A stretch of 64,000 nucleotides of DNA from Corydoras sp. C115 (Eukaryota > Chordata > Actinopteri > Siluriformes > Callichthyidae), in assembly GCA_019802505.1 (NCBI GenBank), contig JAFMOC010000264.1, positions 387,501 through 451,500 on the forward strand. The letters run 5' to 3'. This document shows, piece after piece, positions 11,649 to 23,798 of the stretch. Each line of letters starts with the position of its first letter. Position 1 is the stretch's first letter. Below the pieces are notes generated by a model. It did not search any database and had not been told where the DNA came from. It was given only the letters and a program-made list of their open reading frames with translations. Position numbers and translations under genes: made by a program.

Positions 11649-11694
<46 letters not shown>
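11543..11694. repeat. (ATT)n/(AAT)n palindromic microsatellite
   Basis: (ATT)8, then about 30 AAT-type units, then about 18 ATT units. The blocks can pair with each other. Confidence 0.93.
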
Positions 11695-12839
11695 GTTTAT
11701 TAATGTTTATTAATAGAATTAAAATGTCTTTTTGCTTTAATAAACAATCTTTCTCTGATGTATGTGACAAAACCCAGAACTTATTGATTGGAGCACATTT
11801 GGTATTTAAATGCACGCAGTACAGAGGTAATCCAGGCAGCTAGCTGTGAACAAAATCAACACTGGATGCTGCTTAAACACAGCCGAGTCTTAAAGTCAAC
11901 AACAGCAGCTGAGCAGTTATTTTTATTCCATTTCTTTACATCACCTCATTATAATGAGCATTTTGTCAAGAACGACATTGGCCGGCACAAAGCAAAGCTG
12001 CTTTTTGAATATTCATCTAGAATTCGTTTAATGACCTGTTTTAAGCAAAGAATTATTGTAGAATTTAAAGAGGAAATAGTGGGAATGGGGCTAAATAGTT
12101 TTTTTTTTAATGAAAGTTGTCCAACTGTATGCATTAATCTGCCCATTATTCTAAATGAGCCCATAAAAGAGTCAGTCTATAAAGTCACCATTAAATAAAC
12201 AAAACCTGTGAGATATAGATCTTATACATGCCATCATCAAACAAGTCATCTTTTATAGGAATGATACCTGTATCCTGCAATGCAGATCACTGCCATCTGA
12301 AGCTTCAACTTTAGCTCCAACATTTGTTAATCTGATGGCACTTTTAAGATTGTCTGCTATCATTCATTTATTTATTGAAGGAGGAATTGAAACAAAATTT
12401 GAAACGAAATTTCCCACAGCAATCATTTTAGAGTAATATCTTTATGAGTAAAATAGTTAACAAATAGAAGCTTAAACCACATGGACACTTAAATTATGTA
12501 TAAATATATCTAATCCTATAAAACTTTAAACCTCAGCATCATTATGTCTTGGTGAATTATACACAAAGTGGTGTACAGTATGCATTTTTATTTAATGTTA
12601 TAGGCCTATTTAGGTGTTATTTGATCGAAATATCTCATAGCAAATATTACACTGTTGAGCTTCCTACTGTAAATTTACAGACATTCTATAAAGCATACAA
12701 TATTGTGTTGTTTAATAGAAATACTGTATAATAGCTACTGTAAAAAAATGACCTGGAAAGGTTTACAGTGCATTTAAATAATAGAGTTTGCGCATATGTT
12801 TATTGCTAATAACCTGTATGTATAGTATTATTAATAGAC

Positions 12840-12876
<37 letters not shown>

Positions 12877-12945
12877 GTTATTATTATTATTATATAGTGA
12901 TACATTTATTTGGTAATTATAAGTTTTATTATATATAATAATATA

Positions 12946-12949
<4 letters not shown>

Positions 12950-13013
<64 letters not shown>
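12950..13013. repeat. (TA)n microsatellite
   Basis: About 32 TA units. Confidence 0.96.
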
Positions 13014-13019
<6 letters not shown>

Positions 13020-13428
13020 TGTTTAGATGATGTATGATGCATAGGACTTTAGATTAAAATTCTTTCAGAAGTTGAACCTGAACAGCATAACTTTAAAAAA
13101 AAAAAACAGGTTTACAAGAACGAAAACGTTTTATTTCACTTATTTCATCAATTGGATGACCAATCAACAGAACGCAACACGAATGCAACAGTGGCTGTGG
13201 CTCTCCCGGGATTTTAGCTCTTTATCATTTTAGCATTTCAATTGATGGAGTCACAATAGATTTTATAGAGGACATGTGTTATTACTTTTATTACTTAAGT
13301 CATTATCACGAGATTATAAATCTTGTTATCTCCCTATAAAGACTCCTGGCACAATATTATATATATTATATAATATAATATTATATATATTCGTTCTAAT
13401 GGCAAACTAATGTAGTGGAAATGGGGCT

Positions 13429-13432
<4 letters not shown>

Positions 13433-13496
<64 letters not shown>
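13433..13496. repeat. (TA)n microsatellite
   Basis: About 32 TA units abutting the tail end of a minus V-SINE. Confidence 0.96.
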
Positions 13497-13501
<5 letters not shown>

Positions 13502-13505
13502 TAAT

Positions 13506-13837
13506 TAATTATCTTCCACTTTATCCTCACCGTGGGTCACGGTGGGGTTCCCCATGCCCATCCACGTTTTGGGTGCTGGGCAGATACACCCAGGACAGGG
13601 CGCCAATCTATTGCCGGGCACACACTCACTCACACAGACATACTCTATATGGGGCAATTTGGAGAACTCAATAGATTTGATCCATGTTTTTGCACTGTGG
13701 GAGGAAACCAGAGAACCCGGAGGAAACCCACGCAGACACGTGGAGAACATGGAAACTCCACCCAGATGGGGATTCGAACCGGGAATCCCTAGTGCTGAGA
13801 GGTGAACGTGCTAAACCACTAAGCCACCGTGCCGCCC
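13506..13837 (-). mobile_element. V-SINE copy, nearly full length
   Basis: Small deletion in the tail region (accgtgggtcacgg); head complete. Confidence 0.86.
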
Positions 13838-14091
13838 TAAATATATATATTTATTATGCAAACGTTGAGGTATATATATATAAAACAAGAGTAGCTATCT
13901 CGTGATAACGACTTAAAAAAATAAATAACACGTGTCCTCACTGGGCTTCCGTAAGATCAACCAGGGTTTGCCTCCAGCTTAAACAGAATCAAACATCTGC
14001 TTGTTAGCAATCTCAAGCCCATTTGCCCCGTTAAAAAATGCAATTACGCTGTAAAGTCATGAGAATTACAAGCTATCGCGTTTCAGAACGA

Positions 14092-14121
14092 CCCCCCCCC
14101 CCCCCCCCCCCCCCCTCCCCC

Positions 14122-14156
<35 letters not shown>

Positions 14157-14179
14157 CCCCCCCCCCCCCCCCCCCCCCC
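14092..14179. repeat. 88-bp poly(C) tract
   Basis: Only three non-C bases (T14116, A14122, T14154). The longest pure run is 31 C (14123-14153). The minus strand is a G tract able to form G-quadruplexes. Confidence 0.97.
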
Positions 14180-14700
14180 GCAGAGCCACCTTAATAAGGT
14201 CGTCTTTACTCTCACTCGTCGCCCTGCACCACCACCCTGCTAATTACCCCATCCGCACAGCCAGAGCAGGTAGTGTTCAGAAGGGGGCAATTAACGGCCG
14301 GCCTTTTACTGCACAAATGACTGACGACACAGTGGCAGGATTAGATTATGCATGACTAAATGTCATGTGTGTGTTTGAGGTGCTGGTGTCATGACTGTTG
14401 CTGGGTTAATTAGCCTAGTTATTATGTAGAACTAGGTAAACAAACCCGTTCTCCTGATTAAACAGCGGGTAATTGCTAAAAATTGAACCGAATTTGCAGC
14501 CCCAAACACACACACATGCCAATCTACCTAATGTGATCATTAAAAATTAATGTGATCATTAGATTAGATTAGATTAGATTAGATTAGATTCAACGTTATT
14601 GTCATTGTGCAGAGTACAAGTACAGGGCCAATGTGCAATATATACTTTATTTACATAAAATGCATCTCTCTCTCTCTCTCTATATATATATATAAAATAT
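14180..14700. other. Unique DNA downstream of olig2, candidate regulatory region
   Basis: 14180-14500 is non-repetitive and has clustered homeodomain-type (ttaattag, near 14406) and forkhead-type (gtaaacaaac, near 14436) motifs. 14563-14590 is an (AGATT)n pentamer run. No gene is seen. Confidence 0.45.
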
Positions 14701-14707
14701 GAAAAAA

Positions 14708-14713
<6 letters not shown>

Positions 14714-14773
<60 letters not shown>
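14714..14773. repeat. (TA)n microsatellite
   Basis: About 30 TA units, preceded by a short (CT)n run (14665-14681). Confidence 0.95.
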
Positions 14774-14778
<5 letters not shown>

Positions 14779-14817
14779 GAACATGTACATTTTAAAAAAG
14801 GATAAGTATAAACATCT

Positions 14818-14986
14818 CAATTGACTTGATCCATGTTTTTGGACTGTGGGAGGAAACCGGAGAACCCGGAGGAAACCCACGCGGACACGGGGAGAACATG
14901 GAAACTCCACCCAGATGGGGATTCGAACCAGGAACCCCTAGAGCCGAGAGGAGAACATGCTAACCACTAAGCCACCGTGCAGCCCC
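14818..14986 (-). mobile_element. V-SINE copy, 3' half missing
   Basis: Core and head only, ending ccaccgtgcagcc. Confidence 0.83.
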
Positions 14987-15012
14987 ATTATTATTATTAT
15001 TATTATTATTAT

Positions 15013-15297
15013 TCATTCATTCATTATCTCCTGCTTCATCCTCTATTAGGGTCGCGGTGGGGTTCCCTATGCCCATCCAGGGGAGAACGTCTCGGGCGCT
15101 GGGCAGATAGACCCAGGACAGGGCGCCAATCCATCGCTGGGCACACACTCACTCACACAGACACACTCTATATGGGGCAATTCCGAGAACTCAATTGACT
15201 TGATCCATGTTTTTGGACTGTGGGAGGAAACCAGAGAACCCGGAGGAAACCCACGCGGACACGGGGAGAACATGGAAACTCCACCCAGGTGCCGCTC

Positions 15298-15298
<1 letters not shown>
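15013..15298 (-). mobile_element. V-SINE copy with head deletion
   Basis: Flanked by ATT runs; the core passes straight to ggtgccgc, deleting most of the tRNA-like head. Confidence 0.84.
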
Positions 15299-15337
<39 letters not shown>

Positions 15338-15709
15338 TATTCATTCATTCATTCATTCATTCATTCATTCATTCATTATCCCCCGCTTCATCCTCTATTA
15401 GGGTCGCGGTGGGGTTCCCCATGCCCATCCAGGGGAGAACGTCTCGGGCGCCGGGCAGACAGACCCAGGACAGGACGCCAATCTATCGCTGGGCACACAC
15501 CCACTCACACACACACACTCTATATGGGGCAATTTTGAGAATTCAATTGACTTGATCCATGTTTTTGGACTGTGGGAGGAAACCGGAGAACCCGGAGGAA
15601 ACCCACGCAGACACGGGGAGAACATGGAAACTCCACCCAGATGGGGATTCGAACCGGGAATCCCTAGCGCTGAGAGGAGAACATGCTAACCACTAAGCCA
15701 CCGTGCCGC
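15338..15709 (-). mobile_element. V-SINE copy, full length
   Basis: Expanded tail (about nine ATTC units) and complete head, inserted in an ATT microsatellite. Confidence 0.88.
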
Positions 15710-16844
15710 ATTATTATTATTATTATTATCATTATTATTATTATTATTATCTGAACTTTTCTTGTTCCTGATACTTGTGCATCTGCCTCTTAGGCTCATA
15801 ACCACCTTGTCCACAGTCTAATGGGTAAAGTGAGAAGGTATCTGCACATTTAAATCATATTTAGGGTGTGTTGTAATCAAAGGCAGGCGAATATAAGCTG
15901 TTTTTTCTGTTTAAGGCAGGAATCCAGTGCCTTTTATTTGCCTTTTACTTATTTCTTAGTAAAAAGTAAAAAAAAATGGAAGAAGGCATCACCATTGTTT
16001 CACAAACACTGGTGAGCTGGATCAACCTTATTATGTAAATGTGACACCTGCCAGCCAGAAATCACACACTATCACTATTAACACTGCTGCCCATGCGTAT
16101 GATTATAAAACCTTTCTTTTATTATAATTATTATTATTCTTTCTTTTTTTATTTACTATTAAGGAAAACTCCTTAACAATTATGATTTTATGACTCAAAA
16201 ACTAAAAGTTTAAAGCTAAACGACAGTCATTAAGCACATTGAACTTGTATTACAGAGTGTATTTTGTATTGTTTTCCAAAAATTATTGATCAAAAATATC
16301 GTTTCATGATTCAACAAATGGTTCAGATCTGCTTACCATCAAATCATGGTGGTATATTATATTATAAGGACTTATGATTGAATCACTCGTGACCACAACC
16401 TTTAAAACCCAAAAGTTGTGGTTATTGTATTTACCTGTACCATTTTATGGTACCAAATCTTTACCTGGTGTGTTACATCCAACACTGCAATGGAAAAACC
16501 TATTCATTAAGAAGTTAGATTAATTATTCAAGTACTCAGTTATTTTATTTGTCATTCCAACAATATAAAGTAGTGTAGAGTATACAGTGAAACAAAATAG
16601 TGTTCTCCAGTAACATGTCACTATGCAAATGAAGTGCACGTGTGTAAATTAAACCATAATTTATCATACACACACACACACACACACATACACACCCACA
16701 CTTTATATTTAAAGAAGTTTTGTTTTTTATGTATTGTGGAGACTATTACATGGGCTTCCATTTATATGAAAACTTTAGGTCACATTTTACAGCATGAACT
16801 GACACAAACCATAGAACCTTATATTTAATGGTTGAAGTTAATAT
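15710..16844. other. Unique AT-rich intergenic DNA
   Basis: Short ATT and CA runs only (15710-15752, 16670-16690). No gene or SINE seen. Confidence 0.5.
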
Positions 16845-16924
16845 TAAAAATATAAAACTTCAAAAAGCTTGTTCATCCAGATATCATGCTCATCCAGTAT
16901 AATATGTTTTTGTTCTTTCTTAAA

Positions 16925-17008
<84 letters not shown>

Positions 17009-17297
17009 ATAAATAAAAATTCTTTCAATATTTTCCAGTGGCTCCATGTTATGTAATTAAATAAAAGAGCTCCCGTCGATGAAACCAATATACAGTATAT
17101 GATAAATAAAGAACAAGTCGCACCAAAACAAAAAATGGATTAAAAAATTAAATATAGAAAAATACAAAACTTAAAAAAAAAAACACAAATATAACACTTC
17201 AAAAAGCATGTTCATCCAGATATCATGCTCATACAGTATAATATGTTTTTTTCTTATATATTATTATATATATTATATTATATATACTATTATATAT

Positions 17298-17336
<39 letters not shown>

Positions 17337-17492
17337 TATTTATTTATTTTATTTTTTTTTTAAATCTTTCAATATTTTCCAGTGGCATCATGTTGTGTAA
17401 TTAAATAACAGTGCTCCCGTCAATGAAACAAATCTGATAAATAAAGGACAAGTCGCACCAGAACAAAAAATGGATTAAAAAATTAAATATAG
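16845..17492. repeat. Tandem duplication of a unit of about 340 bp
   Basis: Unit 1 (about 16845-17160) and unit 2 (about 17195-17492) share cttcaaaaagcNtgttcatc, attttccagtggc and gacaagtcgcacca in the same order. Unit 1 contains about 37 TA units (16927-17000). Confidence 0.87.
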
Positions 17493-17519
17493 AGATGCAC
17501 TCCTCTCTTCTCACCATTA

Positions 17520-17612
17520 CTACATTTACATCACATCAGTCATTTAGCAGATGCTTTTATCCAAAGCGACTTACAAATGAGAACATCACAAGTCCAATGT
17601 CACAAATGACAT
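17520..17612 (-). mobile_element. L2-type LINE 3' tail fragment
   Basis: Reverse complement of the fish L2/UnaL2-style end: cattTAGCAGATGCTTTTATCC followed by aaagcgacttacaaatgag. 5' truncated. Confidence 0.7.
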
Positions 17613-19384
17613 TACTAGTTTAGAAAATGGCTTTAGTAAATAATAATTTGTTAAATATTTGATCAAAACAGTTAAAGGCAATGATGTGCTTATCAGTGAC
17701 CAGTTTGCTTCATCTGATCAGCTGACACACAATTGAAAAGATGTAGAATAATATGTACAGCTATTCCGATGAATAATGTAAAATAAATACAAATCAAAAG
17801 AAATGTTTCTAGCATTTCTCAGTCTTGTATCTCCTTTTAAAGTCATTGTGTCTCCTTTTAAAGACTTTTTTTTCTTTGTCTTTATAAAATAAGTTAAAAA
17901 AAATGCTGGAACCATTCCTTTCAAATGCACTGATTGTAGCTTCCAGTTGAAATATTCATAGATCTTATTTTTCTCAGCGTTACATGTTTTAAGCCCATTC
18001 TTAAATTCCTATTTGAGTCCAAGTCCTCTTAGATGCAAGACCTTGTTGATGCAAAGGATTAGACCGAGAGGAATTGGTACACTGCAAACACCAAATGAAG
18101 AAAGAAAGAAAGAAAGAAAGCGACGGCGTGTGTGAGGGAAAGCTTATAAAGTGCATCTGTTGCATTGCAATACAATAGCGTTTGCAAACGAACAGGCCTC
18201 ATCACTGCAGTCTGCAACTGGAATCTTATTAGGATGGGGATGAGCTTTGTTTAATCACCTTTACAATACATTTAATTCAGTCGCTCGCCACCCATGCCAA
18301 GAAACCATCACTAACTCCGACACTGTCTATATGTGGGTGAGTGTGGGTGGGTGGAGGGTTGTTACAGTAGCCATATGAGAACCCTCCTCCCTCGGGAGGA
18401 CCGATCCCCTTTCTCTCCTTCATCTGTTCTTCTTTTACAGCACATGGCACTGGCTTTAGAGTTCGAACATCGGGGTTTTGGGGCCGAGAAACCTAGAAAA
18501 AAAGAAAAGTGGGAACATTTCTATACAATATAAATAATACATTCAACCTGATGCTTTTAAAAATGAATGATGCTTTGTTGGGGACTCTTGGATTTTTATA
18601 TATAATGGAAAGTTGTCATATGTCAGTACCAATTATCGTTAGTGAGATAGAGCTGAGTGATGCCATTAGTGACGTTTTGAATTGTCCCCTTTAAAAAAAC
18701 AACAAAAAAACAGCTGGACATCCGAGAAAGGATCGCAAGGTGGGGGTGCCGTGTTGTGATCAGGGCTTGTGTGTGCATCCAGAGGTCTATGATCCAAAGC
18801 TGATGAACTCCCATACATGGATCAATGTGTTTATTGAAAGCCTTAGAGACACAAAGACAGATGGGGAAGAGAAAGAGGACCGAGAGGAATGTATTAAAAA
18901 GAGAAAAAGCTAGCTAGGCATTGAGAGTGTTTGAGCAGTTAAAGAAAGAGGGGATAATCCTGTATGAGCTGGGAACTATTGGATATTCATGACTGGCCAA
19001 GTGTGGACACTCTGTGAAAGGAGGACACGGCCTGGACAGAGCGCAACATCAAAGAGCACCATGGGAGCACTACGGACCCATGTGTGCGTGCATGTGTGTG
19101 TGTTGCTAGACCTTTATGTTTGTCGGGCTGACTTAAACAATTCACAGTGGAAATGATCTAATGAGTGACACCCCCTCCCCTCCAAAAAAAAAAGCTGAGT
19201 GTAAGTGTGCATGTGTGAGTTGGAGATAAATTGTATTTGCTCTGAAATCGGAGCTTTTTCAGACATATGCTTCAATCCGGTCCTGAGGGAACGCGTGCTA
19301 ACCATTTAAACCCCAAATTACATTAGTAGCAACTTTGTGCTTGGCTTTTGCAAACTGTTTTAAGTCCTAAATTGTACCTTATGG

Positions 19385-19386
<2 letters not shown>
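17613..19386. other. Unique intergenic DNA
   Basis: No gene or SINE. (GAAA)n at 18101-18120. The stretches 18130-18300 and 18840-19100 look non-repetitive and moderately GC-rich and are candidates for conserved non-coding DNA. Confidence 0.45.
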
Positions 19387-19426
<40 letters not shown>

Positions 19427-19429
<3 letters not shown>

Positions 19430-19764
19430 TATCTACCGCTTTATCCTCTATTAGGGTCGCGGTGGGGTTCCCCATGCCCATCCAGGGGAGAACGTTTCAG
19501 GCGCTGGGCAGATACACCCAGGACAGTGCGCCAATCCAACACTGGGCACACTCTCACTTACACGCAAACACTCTATATGGGGCACTTTGTAGAATTCAAT
19601 TGACCTTAATTCATGTTTTTGGACTGTGGGAGGAAACCGGAGAACCCGGAGGAAACCCACGCGGACACGGGGAGAACATGGAAACTCCACCCAGATTAGG
19701 ATTCGAACTGGAAATCCCTAGCACTGAGAGGAGAACACGCTAACCACTAAGCCACCATGCCGCC
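19427..19764 (-). mobile_element. V-SINE copy, full length
   Basis: The tail abuts a (TA)n run (19388-19426); more diverged than most copies. Confidence 0.86.
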
Positions 19765-19888
19765 TGTAATTATTATACATCCATTTTATTTTTAATTAAG
19801 AAATTTAAAGGTAAACATGTTGAATTAATTGGAATGCTGTCACTTACCATCATGCATAATTTCTCAAAAAACATTTCATGTTTACCTT

Positions 19889-20053
19889 TACATTACATTT
19901 GGTCATTTGGTTCAGCCCACTGGAGCAATGAGGATTAAGGGTCTTGCTCAAGGACCCACATTGGTAACTTCAGTGGATTTAATGGATCAGTCTGAAGACT
20001 TGAAGACTCCACTATCTGATTGACAGCCCAACACCCTCACCACTAAGCTACTC
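19889..20053 (-). mobile_element. tRNA-headed SINE with L2-type tail (second SINE family), deleted copy
   Basis: Matches 45175-45385: shared caatgaggattaagggtctt, aaggacccacattgg and acagcccaacaccc, with a tRNA-like head (cactaagctac). The middle of the L2-like tail is deleted. Confidence 0.72.
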
Positions 20054-20363
20054 CTCACTATATGTAAACTTAAGGTGCCCTTTGATTTATAATACATCAT
20101 TAATGGATTGCAGTCCAAACTAAAGATGGTTGCATTCCATTTTCCAGTCTGGTGAGCATCAACGACTCTTCTTGCAAGGTCCCACCATGAAACACTTTTA
20201 CAAGCCAGTGTGGATCCCTGCCCATTCACCCCTGATTGGCACCCCATTGACTGAAAACACTAGATTTTTATTTGGCCGTTGAATGATCTGCTATTCCTAG
20301 ACATTTTAAAGGTTTGCCACTCACAGATATTTAATATTAGACTATTAGTGTGATCACACTGTT

Positions 20364-20550
20364 CCATCCATCCATCCATTATCCATCCATTATCAATCCT
20401 CTACTAGGGTCACGGTTGGGTTTCAGGCGCTGGGCAGATACACCCAGGACAGGACGCCAATCTATCACTGGGAACACACACTCACACATACACACTCTAT
20501 ATGGGGCAATTTGGAGAACTCAATTGACCTTGATCCATGTTTTTGGACTG
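20364..20550 (-). mobile_element. V-SINE copy, 5' truncated, with target duplication
   Basis: The 13-bp duplication tgatcacactgtt flanks it at 20351-20363 and 20551-20563. The copy stops in the core (ttttggactg), as expected from incomplete reverse transcription. Confidence 0.9.
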
Positions 20551-20563
20551 TGATCACACTGTT

Positions 20564-21054
20564 GTTATCCGATTTTAATGCTTCCACAGTTTTTGTCCGG
20601 TTTTCTTCTCCCACAATTTTTAAGCTATTGACACAATTTCCGCAGGACACGTCTGGTTCATTGGTGAAACCACTGCTTGTATACAGCTGAGGAATCGGTC
20701 GAACCAATCCCGCGGTATTCCCATTTTTCCGAGCCAAAATTCCCATTCACTTTGCATTATGGTGACATCTGCACTCCCGTAACTCGGCCAATTTTTGAGC
20801 TACAAAGTCGAAATTCGCTGGAGTTAGAAAAGGCTGCAGCCAGACTGGACTGGTCAAATCTGTCCAGTGATTGAGTGACACCCTATTACCCGGCCACGCC
20901 CACTTTTGCCTCATTCACCATATTGCTTTGATATATGTATGCACTGTGTCTCCTAAGGCCATGCTGCACTCACACTCGCATTTTCTTCAGGAAAGGCACC
21001 TTCCTAGCTTCTTATGATACTTAATGATCAAATGTAATATGAATGTCTCATTTG
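20564..21054. other. Unassigned intergenic DNA
   Basis: No gene. Possibly the upstream part of the LINE fragment that follows; I cannot assign it. Confidence 0.35.
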
Positions 21055-21539
21055 TTTTGTCACTCCTCTACTCCTCTCTCTCTCCATTGGCTCCCTGTAG
21101 CTGCTGCATTCAGTACGTCACTGACTCTGGCCTACAGGACAATCTCTGGATCTGCCCCCTCTTACCTTCACTCTAGATTTCCAACATACTAACTCCGACT
21201 CGTTCACTTCGCTCCAGTGATGATTACCACCTGGTGGTTCCACATCACAGAGGAGCTCATTCTCACTCCGTGGCGTTCACCACTGCAACATGGTGGAACC
21301 ATCTTCCCAACTCTGTCCGTAAGGCGGAGTCACTAAGTATTTTTAAGAAACTACTGAAGACGCATCTTTTTACCAAACACCTGATGGAGAAAAGACCAAA
21401 AAAAAAGACAAAAAGGGATCAGATAACGATCAGGTTTGATAATTCTACAGTGTAGCTGCTTTTCTCCATATCTACTGACTTGTGGTGTTCCCATTTGTAA
21501 GTCACTTTGGATAAAAGCATCTGCTAAATGACTAAATGG
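21055..21539 (+). mobile_element. L2-type LINE, degraded 3' end (RT C-terminus and 3' tail)
   Basis: Reading-frame remnants resemble the C-terminal end of L2/CR1-group ORF2: a HWLPV-like segment near 21090, GSAPSYL near 21150, and WWNHLPNSVRKAESLSIFK followed by LLKTHLF (about 21283-21375). It ends in the tail ttggataaaagcatctgct plus aaatgactaaatg. Frames are broken, so it is inactive. Confidence 0.8.
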
Positions 21540-22337
21540 GGTTGGCTTAGTGCTTAGCACGTTCTCCTCTCAGCACTAGGGATTCCTGGTTCGAATCCCA
21601 ATCTGGGTGGAGTTTCCATGTTCTCCCCGTGTTCCTATGTTCTCCTACGAGTTCTCCGGTTTCCTCCCACAGTCCAAAAACATGGATCAAGTCGATTGAG
21701 TTCTCCAAATTACCCCATATAGAGTGTGTTTGTGTGAGGGAGTGTGTGTCCAGCGATAGATTGGTGTCCTGTCCTGGGTGTATCTGCCCAGCGCCCGAAA
21801 CATTCTCCCCTGAATGGGCATGGGGAACCCATATAACCCAATAAATTACTTATTAATTAAATGCTGTGCTTTATTATTAGCTCTAACTGCCTTCCTTGTC
21901 TGTTTCTTTTGAGGTGTCATCCATGGCTCTGCTGACGAGTACTGTATGGAACCTCACAAGGCGGTCCTGCAGGACGCCCCCTAATGGACTCACATATAGT
22001 TTTCCAGTTGTTAGTTTTTCCATTTGTTTAATATCTGTACATGGCTGTCCTACACTGTTGTTGCTGCCTGGCCGCTCAAGGAGGATGAGTCCCCCACCGA
22101 GTCTCGGTCCTCCCAAGGTTTCTTCCTTAAATAACAACATAAAAGGGAGTTTTTTCTTGCCACTGTCGCTTCGGCTTGCTCTTTGGGGGTTTAAAGGCTT
22201 TTCATTCTGTAAAGCTGCTTTGTGACAATGTACTGTTGTAAAAAGCGCTATATAAATAAATTACTTGACTTGACTTGACTTGAACCCACCCCACGACCCT
22301 AATAGAGGATAAAGCGGAAGATAATGGCTGGATGGAT
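21540..22337 (+). mobile_element. V-SINE copy split by another retroelement
   Basis: Head to gggaaccc lies at 21540-21835, and the remaining tail (ccccacgaccctaatagagg to ATGG repeats) at 22284-22337. The break contains the element at 21836-22283. aaccca occurs on both sides of the break. Confidence 0.85.
21836..22283 (+). mobile_element. Retroelement 3' end with (ACTTG)n tail, nested in a V-SINE
   Basis: Matches 58966-59341 at high identity. Typical fish non-LTR 3' end: ggtcctcccaaggtttcttc, aaagctgctttgtgacaatg, gcgctatataaataaa and an ACTTG-repeat tail. I cannot name the family. The absence of TIRs and the simple-repeat tail point to a LINE- or SINE-like element. Confidence 0.75.
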
Positions 22338-22980
22338 AAATGACTAAATTAATGTTTCTATTCATCTGATCAAGGTTTGTGTAACGTTGTAAGTGTATTG
22401 TGAGTGGTCTCAGGAGGTGGACTTAAAAAAGTTTAATATTGATCTACCAAAATTCGCACAAAGTCAGTCTGATAAGTATATGCGTGTTATTCTTTCAAAC
22501 CTTTTGTCTTTTTTCTGCTTTTCCGGGACAAGTTGTCATTTCCGATTGTCCTTTCCTTGTCGAAAAGCTCCGTAGCCGTGCATCTTTTGTCAGTGTATTT
22601 TCGCCTCGAGTCAGTAGCCTTTATTTCCATCCATCTCTTATCACTTTTGTTCTTTCCGCAGACCAGCCTTCCTCATCCATCATATCTTTCAGTCCCTATT
22701 ACACTTCTCTAACCTTCCTCTTGCCCCTTAACCATGGGTGTGAGCGAGCCAAACCACACACACAAACAGGCGGACAAAAGGGACTTTATTAGACGAAATG
22801 GGCTTGACACAGGTCTTGTGTGGTATCTTTCCGGCTGTGTTAAAGATGTCAGTACCGAGTGAAGATTCATCACTGTCGGCGGTGGGGTGAAGAAGCAGTC
22901 CGGGTCCTTGATCTCTCCATATGGACTGTCCAGAGAAACTAGTAGCGAACTTGAATATTAGCAGAAGATCGTAATAGAAC
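22338..22980. other. Unique intergenic DNA
   Basis: No gene or recognised repeat. Confidence 0.45.
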
Positions 22981-23434
22981 CAGGGGCGTCGTTAGACCTG
23001 GGCTTTCGGGGCTATAGCTTTCTCAGCAGCCTCTCCTCCAGCAGTGGGACCAAACGATGGAGTCACCGTCAGCTGTTTGTGCTTCTAAACTCTGTGTGTG
23101 TTTGAGGGAGGCAGATTTTTTTCGCCCGTATCGGGAGTAAAGTTACCGTAATAACTGTATGTTGGCTGAAGAGCAACTTCTCAGCTTTCAGAAGCCGTCG
23201 GAATTTTTCTGAAGGCGCAAACTGTCGCAAAGTTACGGTATTTAAAGCAAAACCTCGTTAAAACTGTCTCATCTGCGACTCGTTAAACAGATTCATGCTT
23301 TTCTGCTGAAGCTCAGGTTCATTTATTAAAAAATTTTCAGCCAAAAGCATCATTTATTAAAACTGAATGTTCTCTCCACTGCTGACAGACATATTTCATA
23401 TGTGATTTAATTTAGCCAATATAACTAATGAATG

Positions 23435-23786
23435 GGCGGCACGGTGGCTTAGTGGTTAGCACGTTCTCCTCTCAGTGCTAGGGATTCCCGGTTCGAATCC
23501 CCATCTGAGTGGAGTTTCCATGTTCTCCCCGTGTCCACGTGGGTTTCCTCCGGGTTCTCCGGTTTCCTCCCACAGTCCAAAAAACCATGGATCAAGCCAA
23601 TTGAGTTCTCCAAATTGCCCCATATAGAGTGTGTCGGTGCGTGAGTGAGTGTGTGTTCAGCGATAGATTGGCACCCTGTCCTGGGTGTATCTGCCAGTGC
23701 CCGAAGCGTTCTCCCCTGGATGGGCATGGGGAACCCCCCCGCGAACCTAATAGAGGATAAAGCGGGAGATAATGAATGAATGAATG
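23435..23786 (+). mobile_element. V-SINE copy, full length, nested in the MITE
   Basis: Preceded by aactaatgaatg (23423-23434), which recurs after it (23787-23798). Confidence 0.9.
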
Positions 23787-23798
23787 AACTAATGAATG

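Larger units (their letters stand above)
10771..13432. other. AT-rich unique DNA with simple repeats
   Basis: No V-SINE and no gene. It contains ATT/AAT arrays at 11237-11272 and 11543-11694, where blocks switch between (ATT)n and (AAT)n and so are self-complementary. Further arrays are (ATT)n at 12841-12890 and (TA)n at 12950-13013. The stretch 11740-12700 looks unique and could hold regulatory DNA. Confidence 0.6.

Noticed and set aside
21234..21455. 73-residue ORF ending a LINE-like protein
   Set aside because: As a gene: it is the broken C-terminus of an L2-type reverse transcriptase reading frame, kept only as a LINE fragment.
21896..22225. 109-residue ORF, nearly identical to one at 58844-59293
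   Set aside because: Both lie in copies of the same retroelement 3' end. The shared ORF reflects repeat identity; there is no protein domain.
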